From Thermoplasmata archaeon (GTDB taxonomy: Archaea; Thermoplasmatota; Thermoplasmata; GCA-020350865), in the NCBI GenBank assembly GCA_020348445.1, contig CP070751.1, positions 190,006 to 254,005 on the forward strand: a stretch of 64,000 nucleotides of DNA, read 5' to 3'. Position numbers and translations under genes: made by a program. The notes below the pieces were generated by a model. It worked only from the letters and a program-made list of their open reading frames with translations. It was not told the DNA's origin and searched no databases. Each line of letters starts with the position of its first letter. Positions within the stretch are counted from its first letter, which is position 1. This document shows positions 56,001 to 63,407 of the stretch, in pieces.

Positions 56001-56044
56001 CTCATTAGGATCACAAAACTTAATAAAAACGCCCTAACTTTCAT
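50009..56044 (-). CDS. Giant surface protein: beta-helix, eight Ig-like repeats, Big_5, calcium repeats, anchor, acidic tail
   Basis: A 2011-residue exported protein. The signal helix is at about 4-24. Residues 30 to about 1000 form a right-handed parallel beta-helix of NosD/periplasmic copper-binding type, with many turns of the pattern G-I/L-Y-L-R-x-S-x-x-N-x-L and three embedded modules containing GKPVYYWKDQ or the related TKPIYYWVNQ. Eight Ig-like repeats of about 86 residues follow (about 1010-1690), each opening P-x-I-x-L-N-S-P-x-N-N-S. A SbsA-type Ig-like (Big_5) domain and thrombospondin type 3-like calcium repeats (DSDGIPDSEDPDDDNDG) come next. A membrane helix then precedes a Glu/Pro-rich cytoplasmic tail. 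ATG 56044 is preferred over GTG 56053. Adhesion, S-layer association or polysaccharide binding are the likely roles. Confidence 0.88.
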   Translation of the reverse strand: MKVRAFLLSFVILMSIVFFMVEITSPVRGTTIYVDDVPGSGPGNPAENYTTIQDAINAASPGSTVFVYNGTYFENIVVDRTLNLTGEDKNSTIIDGSGSGDVVTITADWVNMTGFTVTGGGGGMSNGGIVLSNVDNCSVVDNYVTGNGRDGIRVINTVDSTIESNLIEGNVDEGIHVQGSFRNNIIDNTIFNHHGGGMGGSADGILVYQSGENTVDSNNITDNDYGIDVLESDMNILTGNIISDNYFGIYLSSSNANNLTFNSMVNNGVFIFGNFLGEWASHYINTSNTANTKPIYYWVNQVGGSIPAGAGQVLLVNCTDIQIIDQDLSNASVGVELGYSFNTTISQVDALNGVYGFYAYISDWNNITGNIVTLNAERGIYLRYCSDGTIEGNNASDSGMGLYLRDISDYDVTNNIASNTTLGLYLRDVSTCTVTDNVASMTRSGFGWGTGNGFYLQFSDNNDLINNTVWNNAASGIYLRSSHENDLIDNNASYNLGDGIYLRDANNNNLTDNAAYMNEDDGIYLRTSNDNNLTNNNIMENIGDGIYVWSSSDNNLTSNNVSYNRYGINLDGSSQIILDGNNASYNDCGIFLYLSLNINITANTMIRDGIFIEQGDINHWNTHTIDTNNTVNGKPVYYWKDQTSGIVPSDAGEVILANCMNVEVSITEPTYGTVGIELGFSNNNDILGNDASSNNWYGIYLYRSNGNTLFANPASYNNISGIHLGYSTGNNLISNPLVQNGIWIEGDLVEHWNTHDIDTPNTVNGKPVYYWKDQISGTVPSDGGEVILGNCTNVIIEYQDLTDGTVGILMGFSSGNDVTSNVASNNRHGMYLYASQNNNITNNTVSSNTMYGISLAGSSNNLVYHNNIIDNTNQAFDDSNNGNQWDNGYPAGGNFWSDYTGFDFNSTPTQDVPPPDGIGDTEYWVDLDSLDNYPLMDLKDLIPPLIWLISPANNSVITPSDILDFKITDWDFDYANYSLNGGPNLLFLDPFDISVSSWSDGLHVVTVQAKDINNNYAERTFYFTVDSIPPLIILNSPSNNSVFRDGLVLNFSITDNNLDHVNYTINVGPEIPFSTPFDIPTTGWSDGDYTILIKAIDLAGHLNISWYSFTIDTILPTIQLNSPSNNSIIQSGTILDFYVEDTNLMQVNYSVNGGPETPLFPGFDISTTGWLDNNYIVQINALDWAGNLKSSWFNFTIDSTLPKIILNSPDNNSVIVQGTILNFTVTDDNLAQINYSINGATDVPFTDPFDITTSGWDDGDYTILIKALDIVGNLNTSSYTFTLDSSGPEIILNTPGNGSYILNGTVLDFSFSDPYFGWANYSLNGGPAIPLTDPFNISTAGWMEGENTVQINCVDSVGNSNSSLFTFKIDSYKPTISLDSPLNNSVIAPGTTLDFSIEDLNLMQVNYSLDGGTEFPIADPFELSTSGWSSGDHEVLIKATDLAGNVEIQWYFFTIDSTDPVIQLNSPPHNSVIHAGTNLNFSIIESNLLHANYSINGETAQSFSDPFDISTVGWLDGGYTILINAIDEAGNPSSQSFFFTLDTTPPDISVDPALNHSTILQGTIIQISVLSLDTESVEFSKDGVTYTDLEDPYDIDTSDWDDGHYTVFVEAEDEVGNEARIWFEITVDATHPYVVSTTPTNQSTEVEIDSTISITFSEPMVKFNATDYVEISPTAEFTYQWNAEGTVLSLSFATNNLERNTTYTLTMDKDVTDIIGNPMESEYVLTFTTVPLEIPPLDTDSDGIPDSEDPDDDNDGYNDTVENSEGTDPLDSGSKPPDNDGDFIPDSTDPDDDNDGVPDEEDDFPFDSAKSKKSEEEEFDFTILLIVLVIIIVLVVLLLLTRRKKPEEEAGPHEEKRELPPPPGEAAITEEEEPKEAEEFEELEESEEPETSEELEEPKEFEESGELEEPGEPEEPGTPEDLEEGKGFEESGEPEETGESKEPETPEELEETKEFEDSGEPEETGGPEEPRVPEEPEAPLEGEEESSTPENLEEEEGPSPSENIEEETKEE
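50138..50380 (-). repeat. Three tandem 81-bp repeats in the acidic tail
   Basis: The tail of the giant protein contains three 27-residue repeats with the consensus P-E-T-P-E-E-L-E-E-x-K-E-F-E-E-S-G-E-P-E-E. They correspond to 81-bp direct repeats at about 50138-50218, 50219-50299 and 50300-50380. Their similarity at DNA level suggests recent unequal duplication. Confidence 0.7.
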
Positions 56045-56194
56045 AAGAACCACTGGGGGGGCGTAATGTTTAGTTAGGTAAATAAACTTTGGTAAGATTT
56101 TTTGAAAACCCAGTCATTGTACCAATTATATCTTTCTATAGCATATCGCCCCAAGTTGTGCTCTATCCACATACGCCAAAAATGTATAAAATCC

Positions 56195-56857
56195 TTAAGC
56201 AGCAGCCTCGGCTTCCTCCGCAGCCTCCATTATGGCCTTTATCCTCTTTCGTCTGAAGAAGTCCTCTCTCTCCCTCTCCTGCAGCTGCATCTCGATGTAC
56301 TTCTCTGTGGCTTTAAGCCTGGGAATGAAAATATGTTCCAGGGCATTGACTCTTCGCTTTGTCTTTTCTATCTCGATTGCCAGGCGCTCGATTGTACCCT
56401 CTACTTCCGCGAGTCTTAAAATATCGATTAAGAGTTTTCGGAATTTCTCGCATGCCTCGTCCAACTTCGCGCTGGTGTCTATATACCCATAAAGTGGCTC
56501 CCCTGTCCGCGAGGGAATGGCGTCGTATTCAACCTTGGGGACATGAACCCCCATGATGTTCACAGTTCTCATGGGCACTTTCCCTAATTCCGGAATCGAA
56601 CCCGTAGCATCCCCAACCTTGTCCTGGCCCATGATCATCTGGGCCTCCATCAAGGCTGTGTAGGACCTCTTAAGGTCGGAATTGGCCTTCTCCCTCAAGG
56701 TGTTTCTGTCCTTTATAATATCGAAGAACTGAACCACAAGGGCGTCCCTCTTCTCGCTTAAAAGTTTGTGTCCTTTCTCGGCGAGCTTCTTCCTTTTCCT
56801 TACTGAGAGAAGTTCCATGCGGGTGGGATTAATACCTTCAATTATCTCCTCTACCAT
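56195..56857 (-). CDS. atpD: A/V-type ATP synthase subunit D (central stalk)
   Basis: Central rotor-stalk subunit of the archaeal A1Ao ATP synthase. It is 220 residues, forming two long antiparallel coiled-coil helices. The N-terminal INPTRMELLSVRKRKKLAEKGHKLL and the C-terminal TKRRVNALEHIFIPRL motifs are diagnostic. ATG 56857 matches the family start, and GTGATT lies just upstream; the longer frame to 56905 is rejected. None of the other ATP synthase genes is visible in the window, so this subunit is separate from a complete cluster or is the last gene of one reaching from elsewhere. Confidence 0.93.
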   Translation of the reverse strand: MVEEIIEGINPTRMELLSVRKRKKLAEKGHKLLSEKRDALVVQFFDIIKDRNTLREKANSDLKRSYTALMEAQMIMGQDKVGDATGSIPELGKVPMRTVNIMGVHVPKVEYDAIPSRTGEPLYGYIDTSAKLDEACEKFRKLLIDILRLAEVEGTIERLAIEIEKTKRRVNALEHIFIPRLKATEKYIEMQLQEREREDFFRRKRIKAIMEAAEEAEAAA

Positions 56858-57041
56858 TGTAATCACACGCTTGGACAGGTTTGGATGTGATTCCCGAAAT
56901 AGCATGATTAATTAAATGCTTTTCTGTGGTTTCAGAAGAAAATTTAATCATCTTCCCTTTTCATGTAAAAAGAATAGTAAATGGGTGGAGGATAAGGAAG
57001 ATGAATTGACCTGAACTGATGGGGGTAGTGGCATTGTGTAT

Positions 57042-58085
57042 TCAATTGATCTTATATCTTAAAATCGCACCGATTCCTCCCAGTGCCTCGAGTTTTTTTC
57101 CTGCATCTTGCATTTCGTTGATAATCACGATTTCTGATTTCTTCTCTGATGCGAGGTTGAGCAGCTCGTTCACCTTCTTCTCCCTTACCAGTTTATCGGT
57201 GACCAACAATGTGGATACGGCTCCTGCTATTAGTGCACTTTCGACCTCGTTTTGGCCATAGGCGTAGTTGCCGTTCTTTGATATCTCTTTTAATAGCTCC
57301 TCTATCATGTTGGTTTCATATGCAACCCTTGTGTTGTGAAGGATCTTGGGTGCAAGTCCCTCCTTGAGGATCTCTTGAATCCCTGTCATACCCACATGAC
57401 CTGTCCCTTGAAGTGTGCTATTTGAAAAAAGCTCTGGATTTATGTTTTTACCGTAATTAAAAAACTCCTCTTTGGCAAACCCAGGCCCCAGAATAATAAG
57501 TGGTTTTGGGTCCATTAAAAGACCTTCCAGTTTACCAAGAACCTCCCGATAGAACCTCGTCTTGGCTTCTTTGCTTCTTTTGTATCGTTTGCCTGATTCT
57601 CCAGTGGTTATATGGGCCATCTCTTGAACACCCGATTGTCGAAGAATGGCAAAATGTGCTTCATCATAATCTATGCTTAGAAATAGGACCAAAGGCTGTT
57701 TCGTGGCAGATTGGGCTTCCGCCAAACGTTTAAGATGATGATCGCTCCACGTCTCTTTTATTATACTGATTTTATCCCCCTCTTTCAGATTCAGCGTGTG
57801 ATAGGACCCGATATCCTGGGGGCCTTCATTTATAATGCCATGAACCCTCAATCGATCCGCGAACTCATGAAATTCTATTTCTTCCACCAATATCCCCAGC
57901 CGCATGGGTTTTTTCTTTCCCCTCTCGGGCCTGAGCTTGTCTGTCTTCTTCTCCTCCCGCCGGTGGGTCATTGCCCAAACCAAATCGCCTTTTTCGAGCA
58001 TGTTAAATAAATGCCACAGATCATCCATGGACTCAATTAGCAATTTTATCTCGGTTCCCTTTTTATCTTTGTAAAGGACCTTCAA
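57042..58085 (-). CDS. pelA: Pelota (Dom34) ribosome-rescue factor
   Basis: A 347-residue eRF1-like protein that, with aEF1A or ABCE1, rescues stalled ribosomes and starts no-go decay. The N-terminal Sm-like domain contains MDDLWHLFNMLEKGDLVWAMTHR. The central domain has FLSIDYDEAHFAILRQSGV, and the C-terminal domain has GQNEVESALIAGAVSTLLVTD. It lacks the GGQ loop of eRF1, as expected. The start is TTG 58085 with GGGAG upstream. Length is normal. Confidence 0.94.
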   Translation of the reverse strand: MKVLYKDKKGTEIKLLIESMDDLWHLFNMLEKGDLVWAMTHRREEKKTDKLRPERGKKKPMRLGILVEEIEFHEFADRLRVHGIINEGPQDIGSYHTLNLKEGDKISIIKETWSDHHLKRLAEAQSATKQPLVLFLSIDYDEAHFAILRQSGVQEMAHITTGESGKRYKRSKEAKTRFYREVLGKLEGLLMDPKPLIILGPGFAKEEFFNYGKNINPELFSNSTLQGTGHVGMTGIQEILKEGLAPKILHNTRVAYETNMIEELLKEISKNGNYAYGQNEVESALIAGAVSTLLVTDKLVREKKVNELLNLASEKKSEIVIINEMQDAGKKLEALGGIGAILRYKIN

Positions 58086-58222
58086 TTCTCTCCCTCAGGG
58101 TATACTCAAATCTTATTTCGCCTTATAATGAACCAATATAAATAAGTTTATCGTGACTGTGAATGCCTTCAATTACTGTTTGAATTATGTTCCGAACCTA
58201 AAGTGGGATTCTCCAATAAAAA

Positions 58223-58235
58223 ATTATATATAAAT
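58223..58235 (+). promoter_or_regulatory. TATA box of the Cys-rich gene pair
   Basis: ATTATATATAAAT is a near-ideal archaeal TATA element. Transcription would start near 58255, giving a leader of about 28 nt with GGGATGGG before ATG 58283. Confidence 0.55.
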
Positions 58236-58282
58236 TCATTTCCATTAGGGTTATACATCTTATTCATAGGGATGGGATTATA

Positions 58283-58516
58283 ATGTGTAGGTACAGCTAC
58301 GGTAATGGCAGATGTGCAAACATCGACGTTGATGTGAATTTTTGTGTGGGCGAGAAGAACTGCAATCTATCTGATATACTGAGAAGTAGAGCCTTTCGAG
58401 GACAGCCCCAGGATAATATTTGGCGCCCCATACCATCAAATGTGTGGTCCGACAAAATGCTATTAGGCAGCAAAAAAACGAAGGCTAATTACAAAATTGG
58501 CACGGAATTTAAATGA
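58283..58516 (+). CDS. Cys-rich small protein, first of tandem paralogues
   Basis: A 77-residue protein whose first 30 residues carry cysteines spaced C-x9-C-x9-C-x5-C within the signature (M)CRYSYGNGRC..FCVGEKNC. The same signature opens the next gene. The C-terminal half lacks cysteines and is basic. The pattern suggests a compact metal-binding knuckle. It overlaps the next ORF by 4 nt. No known family could be named. Confidence 0.55.
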   Translation: MCRYSYGNGRCANIDVDVNFCVGEKNCNLSDILRSRAFRGQPQDNIWRPIPSNVWSDKMLLGSKKTKANYKIGTEFK

Positions 58517-58749
58517 TCTGCAAGTACGATGATGGAAATGGGTGGTGTACCTCAAAATTCGAGGGATTTGGATGTATAAAGGAAAGATGTGAGATTTACG
58601 CCCCTAAAAACGATGAAGGGAATGAATGTTCTGGTATTGCAGGGCAAGGCATCTACTGCAGAAAGTACAATCGCTTCTTTTGCGCCGGAAAGGAAAATTG
58701 CACAAACCAAAATAAATATAATAGAAAGCTAAAAATGAACTTTTACTGA
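58513..58749 (+). CDS. Cys-rich small protein, second of tandem paralogues
   Basis: A 78-residue protein with two copies of the Cys unit: CKYDDGNGWC..GCIKERC near the start and CSG..YCRKYNRFFCAGKENC near residues 38-62, eight cysteines in all. It overlaps the first paralogue by 4 nt (ATGA), so the two are co-translated. The repeat suggests internal duplication of a four-Cys metal site. Function unknown; redox or nucleic-acid binding are both possible. Confidence 0.55.
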   Translation: MICKYDDGNGWCTSKFEGFGCIKERCEIYAPKNDEGNECSGIAGQGIYCRKYNRFFCAGKENCTNQNKYNRKLKMNFY

Positions 58750-58761
58750 GAGAGATGGGAC

Positions 58762-58866
58762 ATGAAAATAAACCTTGGAAAATGGGAGTACGATCTCAGT
58801 CTAAAAGGTGCGAAGCTCGTGAGTTACAATATCTATGCTAATTCATGGGTTCGGATCATAAGATAG
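58762..58866 (+). CDS. Possible short ORF after the Cys-rich pair
   Basis: A 34-codon frame from ATG 58762, beginning MKINLGKWEYDLSLKGAKLV. It starts 12 bp after the second Cys-rich gene with a weak GAGATGGG upstream. It alternates polar and hydrophobic residues like a beta hairpin. It could be a third gene of this operon or a truncated remnant. From 58867 to 59045 nothing else is seen. Confidence 0.3.
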   Translation: MKINLGKWEYDLSLKGAKLVSYNIYANSWVRIIR

Positions 58867-59045
58867 ACCTTAACATGAAATATTTGGATCTGGATCCCCA
58901 AAATAACATGGGACATTGGGTATAAGTCAATTTAAGAAGGGATTAAGGGGAAATCACCAAAGAAAATTGGAAATTGAATGCAATACAAATCCGAGAAAGT
59001 ATTAACGGAAATTATTGAATTTTAAAAGCTGAATGCCACCAATTT

Positions 59046-59345
59046 TTATCCTGCGATATGTTTTCTACATCTTGCACATATGATTTTGCACTCTTTACCA
59101 CATTTTTGACATGTGCCTATTAAAAATCGTTCAGTAACAGGTGCGCGGCAGCACTCCGAGATGACATCGACCAATTCTCCACAATAGCTGCATCTATGCT
59201 TTTTACCCTGCTTAAGCCCGTGCTTTCTAAAATAGTAAAGGTATATCAAGAAAATAATAAAAAGTATGATAGCTAGAACTATTGCGTATATACAAAGGTT
59301 CCCCAGGGGTAAATCTGTCCCGTTATCATTAATACTCAGCACCAA
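59046..59345 (-). CDS. Membrane protein with cytoplasmic zinc ribbons
   Basis: A 99-residue protein. One helix at about 18-38 is followed by a basic stretch and a Cys-rich domain with CSYC, CC, CQKC and CARC, enough for two zinc sites. The start is TTG 59345 or GTG 59342; neither has a strong ribosome-binding site. The gene stands alone in an AT-rich patch. Role unknown. Confidence 0.5.
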   Translation of the reverse strand: MVLSINDNGTDLPLGNLCIYAIVLAIILFIIFLIYLYYFRKHGLKQGKKHRCSYCGELVDVISECCRAPVTERFLIGTCQKCGKECKIICARCRKHIAG

Positions 59346-59539
59346 CCTAAAGATCTATATTCTGAGGATATAAATAGACTTATATAATAAAATATCTTTC
59401 CATTTTTCTTTGGATGATCATGAGAATATGATTAACAAATATGAAGATATATACTATAAAATTTAAATGATTTAAGAATAAAAATAAGCTAAAGAACGAA
59501 AAAATTTAAAATGCATAGGATATTCGGGTGCTGATAACA

Positions 59540-59920
59540 ATGTCTCTTAGGCGATTTTTCACGACTTACACCCTTCAATTCGGGTTTATTCTCTTTATAC
59601 TTGGTATTATTCTTACGATACTAGGTATTTTTGGTGTGTTCTATTACGATCAAAGCCCAGATTTTCTGAAGAGAACCCTGGATTATATAGGTAATTGGAC
59701 ATATTGGTGTATACTTGTTGGCCCTATTTTGCTCATTGCAGGAGGCTGGTATTTTTTTGATAATATAAATAAAAGAAAGGAATTCAAAGAACTTTTAGAA
59801 ACCACAAGTAAGGCTAAATTCATAAGAAATCAGGATAGGGTTGAATTTCTAGCCTGGAAATTGACTCCTGAACATCAAAACCAATTGGCAGAGAAAAAGA
59901 GAAAGTTTCATATTAAGTAG
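59540..59920 (+). CDS. Hypothetical two-helix membrane protein
   Basis: A 126-residue protein with helices at about 12-36 and 53-75 and a charged cytoplasmic C-terminus. ATG 59540 is preferred to GTG 59528 because a TATA-like AAAATTTAAAAT near 59500-59511 places transcription start around 59531. The C-terminal 45 residues are Lys/Glu-rich and helical. Not recognised. The 175 bp between it and hflX are AT-rich with a G8 run near 60014 and no gene. Confidence 0.55.
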   Translation: MSLRRFFTTYTLQFGFILFILGIILTILGIFGVFYYDQSPDFLKRTLDYIGNWTYWCILVGPILLIAGGWYFFDNINKRKEFKELLETTSKAKFIRNQDRVEFLAWKLTPEHQNQLAEKKRKFHIK

Positions 59921-60095
59921 TGGTTTATGTGATGAAATCCTGTAATCCAAAGAGACATTTTAAAAATTTAATGTGACAAATAATTCAAGGATTTGGGGGA
60001 ATATACGTTTAGCTGGGGGGGGCCTTTATTTCCTATGGAACTATATTTTTTATAATAAATAGATTGATATTCCCCAATCTGTTTACTAGATATTG

Positions 60096-61382
60096 ATGGT
60101 TGAGAGAAAAAAATGTATATTGATATCTTTAGATGATAATATTGATGAAATTAGTAATCTGACAACATCATTAAATTTTATTATTGAAGAAGTTTTTATA
60201 CAACATAAAGAGAAACCCAATCCAAAATACTATTTAGGTTATGGTAAAGTAAAGGAGATTAAAGAGTATTTAGAAGAGAATGATATAAAAACTGCGATCT
60301 TTAATGCATCTTTAAAACCATCTCAACAATATAATCTCGAAGGATTTTTAGAGATAACAATATATGATCGAATAAGATTGATATTGGAGATATTCTCGGA
60401 TAGGGCCCATAGTGAGGAGGCGAGATTACAGGTTGAACTTGCTAAACTACAATATGAAATTCCATTGTTAAGAGATTGGATTCACAAGGCTAGATATGGA
60501 GAGAGACCTGGATTTATGGCAGGCGGAGAATATGAGGTGGCTCAATATTATGAAATCAGTAGAAAAAGAATAAAAAAGATGAAAGAAAAGCTTAGAAAAA
60601 TAGAAAAGGAAAGAGATCTAAGAAGAAAGAAGCGAAGAAAGTTAGGATATTACCTTATAGGCATTGTTGGTTATACCAATGCTGGGAAGAGTACATTATT
60701 TAATTTAATCTCGCATGAAACTGTAAAAGTAGAGAATAGGTTATTTACCACGTTATCCACTACAACAAGAAAGATTCCCGAATTGGAAAAACCTATTTTA
60801 CTAACCGATACCGTAGGCTTGATAGATAACCTGCCACATTGGGTCATAGAGGCCTTCCATTCTACACTTGAAGAGGTATTTCTTTCAGATATTATTTTAT
60901 TAATGTTAGATATAAGTGAATCAATAGATGATATAAATAGGAAATTACAAACCAGCTTTGATATACTCCTCCCAGATTTAAATCCCTCAAATATCATTCT
61001 TGTTCTTAATAAGATTGATAAAGTAAAGGATTATGAATCTATAAATAATGAAGATAAACTACTGGATAAAATTGAAATGGATCATGAGATAAAGGATATA
61101 ATAACGATATCTGCAAAAAATGAAGATTATAAGGAAAAAGTCATTAATGTTATATTAAAATCGTTATATTATCCAATTAGTCTATCGATATTGTTACCAA
61201 ATAAATCCGAATCTCAAGGTTTTATAAGCTGGCTATATAAAAATAGTGAAATAATATCTATTGAATATGAAAATCAGATAAAGATAGAACTTAGATGTAG
61301 GAAAAGGGACGAGGGACACATAATAAAGAAATGCAAATCTTTAAATGGCAAGGTAACAAAGGATAAGGAAATAGAAACCTAA
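60096..61382 (+). CDS. hflX: HflX-family ribosome-associated GTPase
   Basis: A 428-residue GTPase that binds the large ribosomal subunit and splits stalled or hibernating ribosomes in characterised members. The N-terminal HflX domain ends with the glycine-rich RYGERPGFMAGGEYE (about 145-160) and a coiled coil (165-190). The G domain has G1 GYTNAGKST near 200, G3 DTVG near 243 and G4 NKID near 310. The C-terminal 60 residues are a small ferredoxin-like domain. ATG 60096 follows a TTG at 60093. The gene is strikingly AT-rich in its third codon positions compared with pelA or nadA, which hints at separate origin. Confidence 0.92.
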   Translation: MVERKKCILISLDDNIDEISNLTTSLNFIIEEVFIQHKEKPNPKYYLGYGKVKEIKEYLEENDIKTAIFNASLKPSQQYNLEGFLEITIYDRIRLILEIFSDRAHSEEARLQVELAKLQYEIPLLRDWIHKARYGERPGFMAGGEYEVAQYYEISRKRIKKMKEKLRKIEKERDLRRKKRRKLGYYLIGIVGYTNAGKSTLFNLISHETVKVENRLFTTLSTTTRKIPELEKPILLTDTVGLIDNLPHWVIEAFHSTLEEVFLSDIILLMLDISESIDDINRKLQTSFDILLPDLNPSNIILVLNKIDKVKDYESINNEDKLLDKIEMDHEIKDIITISAKNEDYKEKVINVILKSLYYPISLSILLPNKSESQGFISWLYKNSEIISIEYENQIKIELRCRKRDEGHIIKKCKSLNGKVTKDKEIET

Positions 61383-61410
61383 CCCCCCTATCATCTCCAC
61401 CTGAAATAAA

Positions 61411-61432
61411 GGGGTCCCCTCCCAATAATATT
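61411..61432 (-). repeat. G-run element, inverted copy (5)
   Basis: The minus strand reads TATTATTGGGAGGGGACCCC, matching the start of the other copies. It lies between the convergent ends of hflX and the DUF89 gene and is followed on the same strand by another GGGGGG run near 61383. It is the only copy found with the G runs on the minus strand. Confidence 0.5.
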
Positions 61433-61485
61433 TATAATTCCCTTTTGAATACTGATTAATCACAAATCGATCAATCTCTTCTTCT

Positions 61486-62352
61486 TTATTCATATACCTT
61501 GACCGCACTGATGTTCATAGGGAGATTCATATCTTTTGCCACAGGTTCACATTTTGTTCTTAGGAGATAGGCAATGGGTCTGTAATCTGTCTCAGAAAAT
61601 GTCTCGTAGTTGCCCATGCCCTTTGATATGATGAGATCAACATTCTCTAAAGCCTTCTTCAAATCCTCCCCCATATCTTCGAAATTCACTCCCACAGCAT
61701 AACAACCCGTGGTCAGGATCTTATCAGTCACATCCCCTATTTCAAATTCTTGAGCATCCTCCAAGGTTGCATCAGTAAGTATGGGCTGTCCCCTTACTAC
61801 AAAAGTCAGATGAACATCAAACTTTTTAATTTCCTGACACAATAGTTTGTCAAATACAATTTCACCACAATTATCTGCAAAATAGAGCACCTTTCCCCCT
61901 TTCTCAAGATATTCCCTTACCTTATCTGTCTCGTCCTTATTAAGACCCTCAGCCAATAATGTATCAAATTGCTCTGTAAGTTTCTCGGGGCTTTCTGGGC
62001 TTGAAGATATACCAAAATCAAGTACGTTGCCGATGATGGAGCAAAGAACAGCTGCCTTGAATCTGTCCTTAGAGTTGTTGATCACTTCTTGGGCCTTGGG
62101 AAGTAGTGAGACAGCAGTTTGGTTGCATCTATCCTTTATTGCTTTGTAAGGATCCCTTGTTCCAAGGATATCGTAGGTAGCATCGTGAACTTCTGTTGCA
62201 ACCACTGCGGAACATGATTCTTTTAGGTCGTACTTACTTATAATCCTACAAACCTCATTAAGAACCTCCAAAGCCTTGGAAGGGTCGATGAGGTTGGTTT
62301 CATACAATATTCTGTTGAGAAGACAGGGAACGCAACTTGGATAGATATTCAT
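61486..62352 (-). CDS. DUF89/ARMT1-type damage-control phosphatase
   Basis: A 288-residue metal-dependent phosphatase-like protein. The N-terminal CVPCLLNR (residues 7-14) is typical of the stand-alone archaeal subfamily. The metal-binding core shows ADNCGEIVFDKLL near 168, VRGQPILTDAT near 196 and SKGMGNYETFSE near 252. DUF89 enzymes remove damaged or excess phosphometabolites such as sugar phosphates. The start ATG 62352 and the normal length support an intact gene. It is 46 bp downstream of nadA on the same strand and may be co-transcribed with it. Confidence 0.88.
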   Translation of the reverse strand: MNIYPSCVPCLLNRILYETNLIDPSKALEVLNEVCRIISKYDLKESCSAVVATEVHDATYDILGTRDPYKAIKDRCNQTAVSLLPKAQEVINNSKDRFKAAVLCSIIGNVLDFGISSSPESPEKLTEQFDTLLAEGLNKDETDKVREYLEKGGKVLYFADNCGEIVFDKLLCQEIKKFDVHLTFVVRGQPILTDATLEDAQEFEIGDVTDKILTTGCYAVGVNFEDMGEDLKKALENVDLIISKGMGNYETFSETDYRPIAYLLRTKCEPVAKDMNLPMNISAVKVYE

Positions 62353-62398
62353 GGATAGGGGGAAAAGCAGTGGTAATTAAAAAGATTATCCTCAAAAT

Positions 62399-63310
62399 TT
62401 AATCCTGCCTCCCAATGGCCACCATTTTGTCCAAAGGGGCCCTTGCCTTTTTAATTACTTCATCTGGTAAAATGATCCTGGGCTTTAGGTTTCTTAGGGC
62501 ATCCAACGTATTCTCAAGGGTGATCTTCTTCATGCTCGGGCAAATGGCATCTGAGATAGCGTAGAAGGTCTTATCTGGATTCTCCTTCTTAAGTCTGTGA
62601 ACCAGGCCTTCCTCTGTTCCGATAATAAACTCTTTTGAATCAGATGAAGCACAATGCTTGGCCATGCCCTCAGTGGAATACACAAAATCCGCGATATCTA
62701 TTACATCGGGACTGCATTCAGGATGAACAAGAACCTCAGCAATGGGATAAGAGGCCTTCAGATCCTGAATCTGCGCCACTGAGATATCCTGATGAACATG
62801 ACAATAACCAGGCCAGAAAATGAACTTCTTATCTGGTAAAAATCTTTGAGCATAAAGGCCGAGATTTGAATCAGGAACAAATAAAATGGTATCTTCCTCT
62901 ATGGATTTGATGACCTTCACGGCATTGGCAGATGTACAGCATATATCGGTTTCGGTTTTCACCTCAGCTGTTGTATTCACATAGCTCACCACAGTTGCCT
63001 CAGGATTCTTTTTCTTTGCCATCCTCAGCCCCTCAACATCAACCATGGCTGCCATGGGGCATTTTGCCTTGGGATTTGGATGAATTATGGTTTTTTCGGG
63101 ATTCAAGATAAGGGCAGACTCGGCCATGAAGTCCACACCACAGAAGATGATGAGATCCGATTCCACCTTGGTGGCCTTAACAGCCAGGGCTAGGGAATCA
63201 CCTACAAAATCCGCGAGGTCCTGAATCGCAGGGATTTGATAGTTATGGGCCAGTATAACGGCGTTTTTTTCCTTTTTTGCGTTTATTATATCCTCCACGA
63301 TATTTGACAT
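62399..63310 (-). CDS. nadA: Quinolinate synthase
   Basis: Makes quinolinate from iminoaspartate and dihydroxyacetone phosphate for NAD synthesis, using a [4Fe-4S] cluster. It is 303 residues, the compact archaeal form. The three cluster cysteines are Cys84 (KAKCPMA), Cys170 (GYCHVH) and Cys257 (AICPSM). AHNYQ near 21 and SYVNTTAEVK near 109 bind substrate. No nadB or nadC is adjacent in the visible part. ATG 63310. Confidence 0.95.
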   Translation of the reverse strand: MSNIVEDIINAKKEKNAVILAHNYQIPAIQDLADFVGDSLALAVKATKVESDLIIFCGVDFMAESALILNPEKTIIHPNPKAKCPMAAMVDVEGLRMAKKKNPEATVVSYVNTTAEVKTETDICCTSANAVKVIKSIEEDTILFVPDSNLGLYAQRFLPDKKFIFWPGYCHVHQDISVAQIQDLKASYPIAEVLVHPECSPDVIDIADFVYSTEGMAKHCASSDSKEFIIGTEEGLVHRLKKENPDKTFYAISDAICPSMKKITLENTLDALRNLKPRIILPDEVIKKARAPLDKMVAIGRQD

Positions 63311-63373
63311 TAAAAGAAGGTAATCTGAGGGTTGTATAAAAGGTTTTTTGGACCTTTTTTATGATAACCAAAA

Positions 63374-63383
63374 CAATATATAG
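63374..63383 (+). promoter_or_regulatory. TATA box of the KaiC-like gene
   Basis: CAATATATAG is centred about 29 nt before ATG 63408, consistent with a very short leader. It is the only promoter-like element between this gene and nadA. Confidence 0.55.
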
Positions 63384-63407
63384 AAACGAGTGCAATAAGG
63401 GAAAAGC

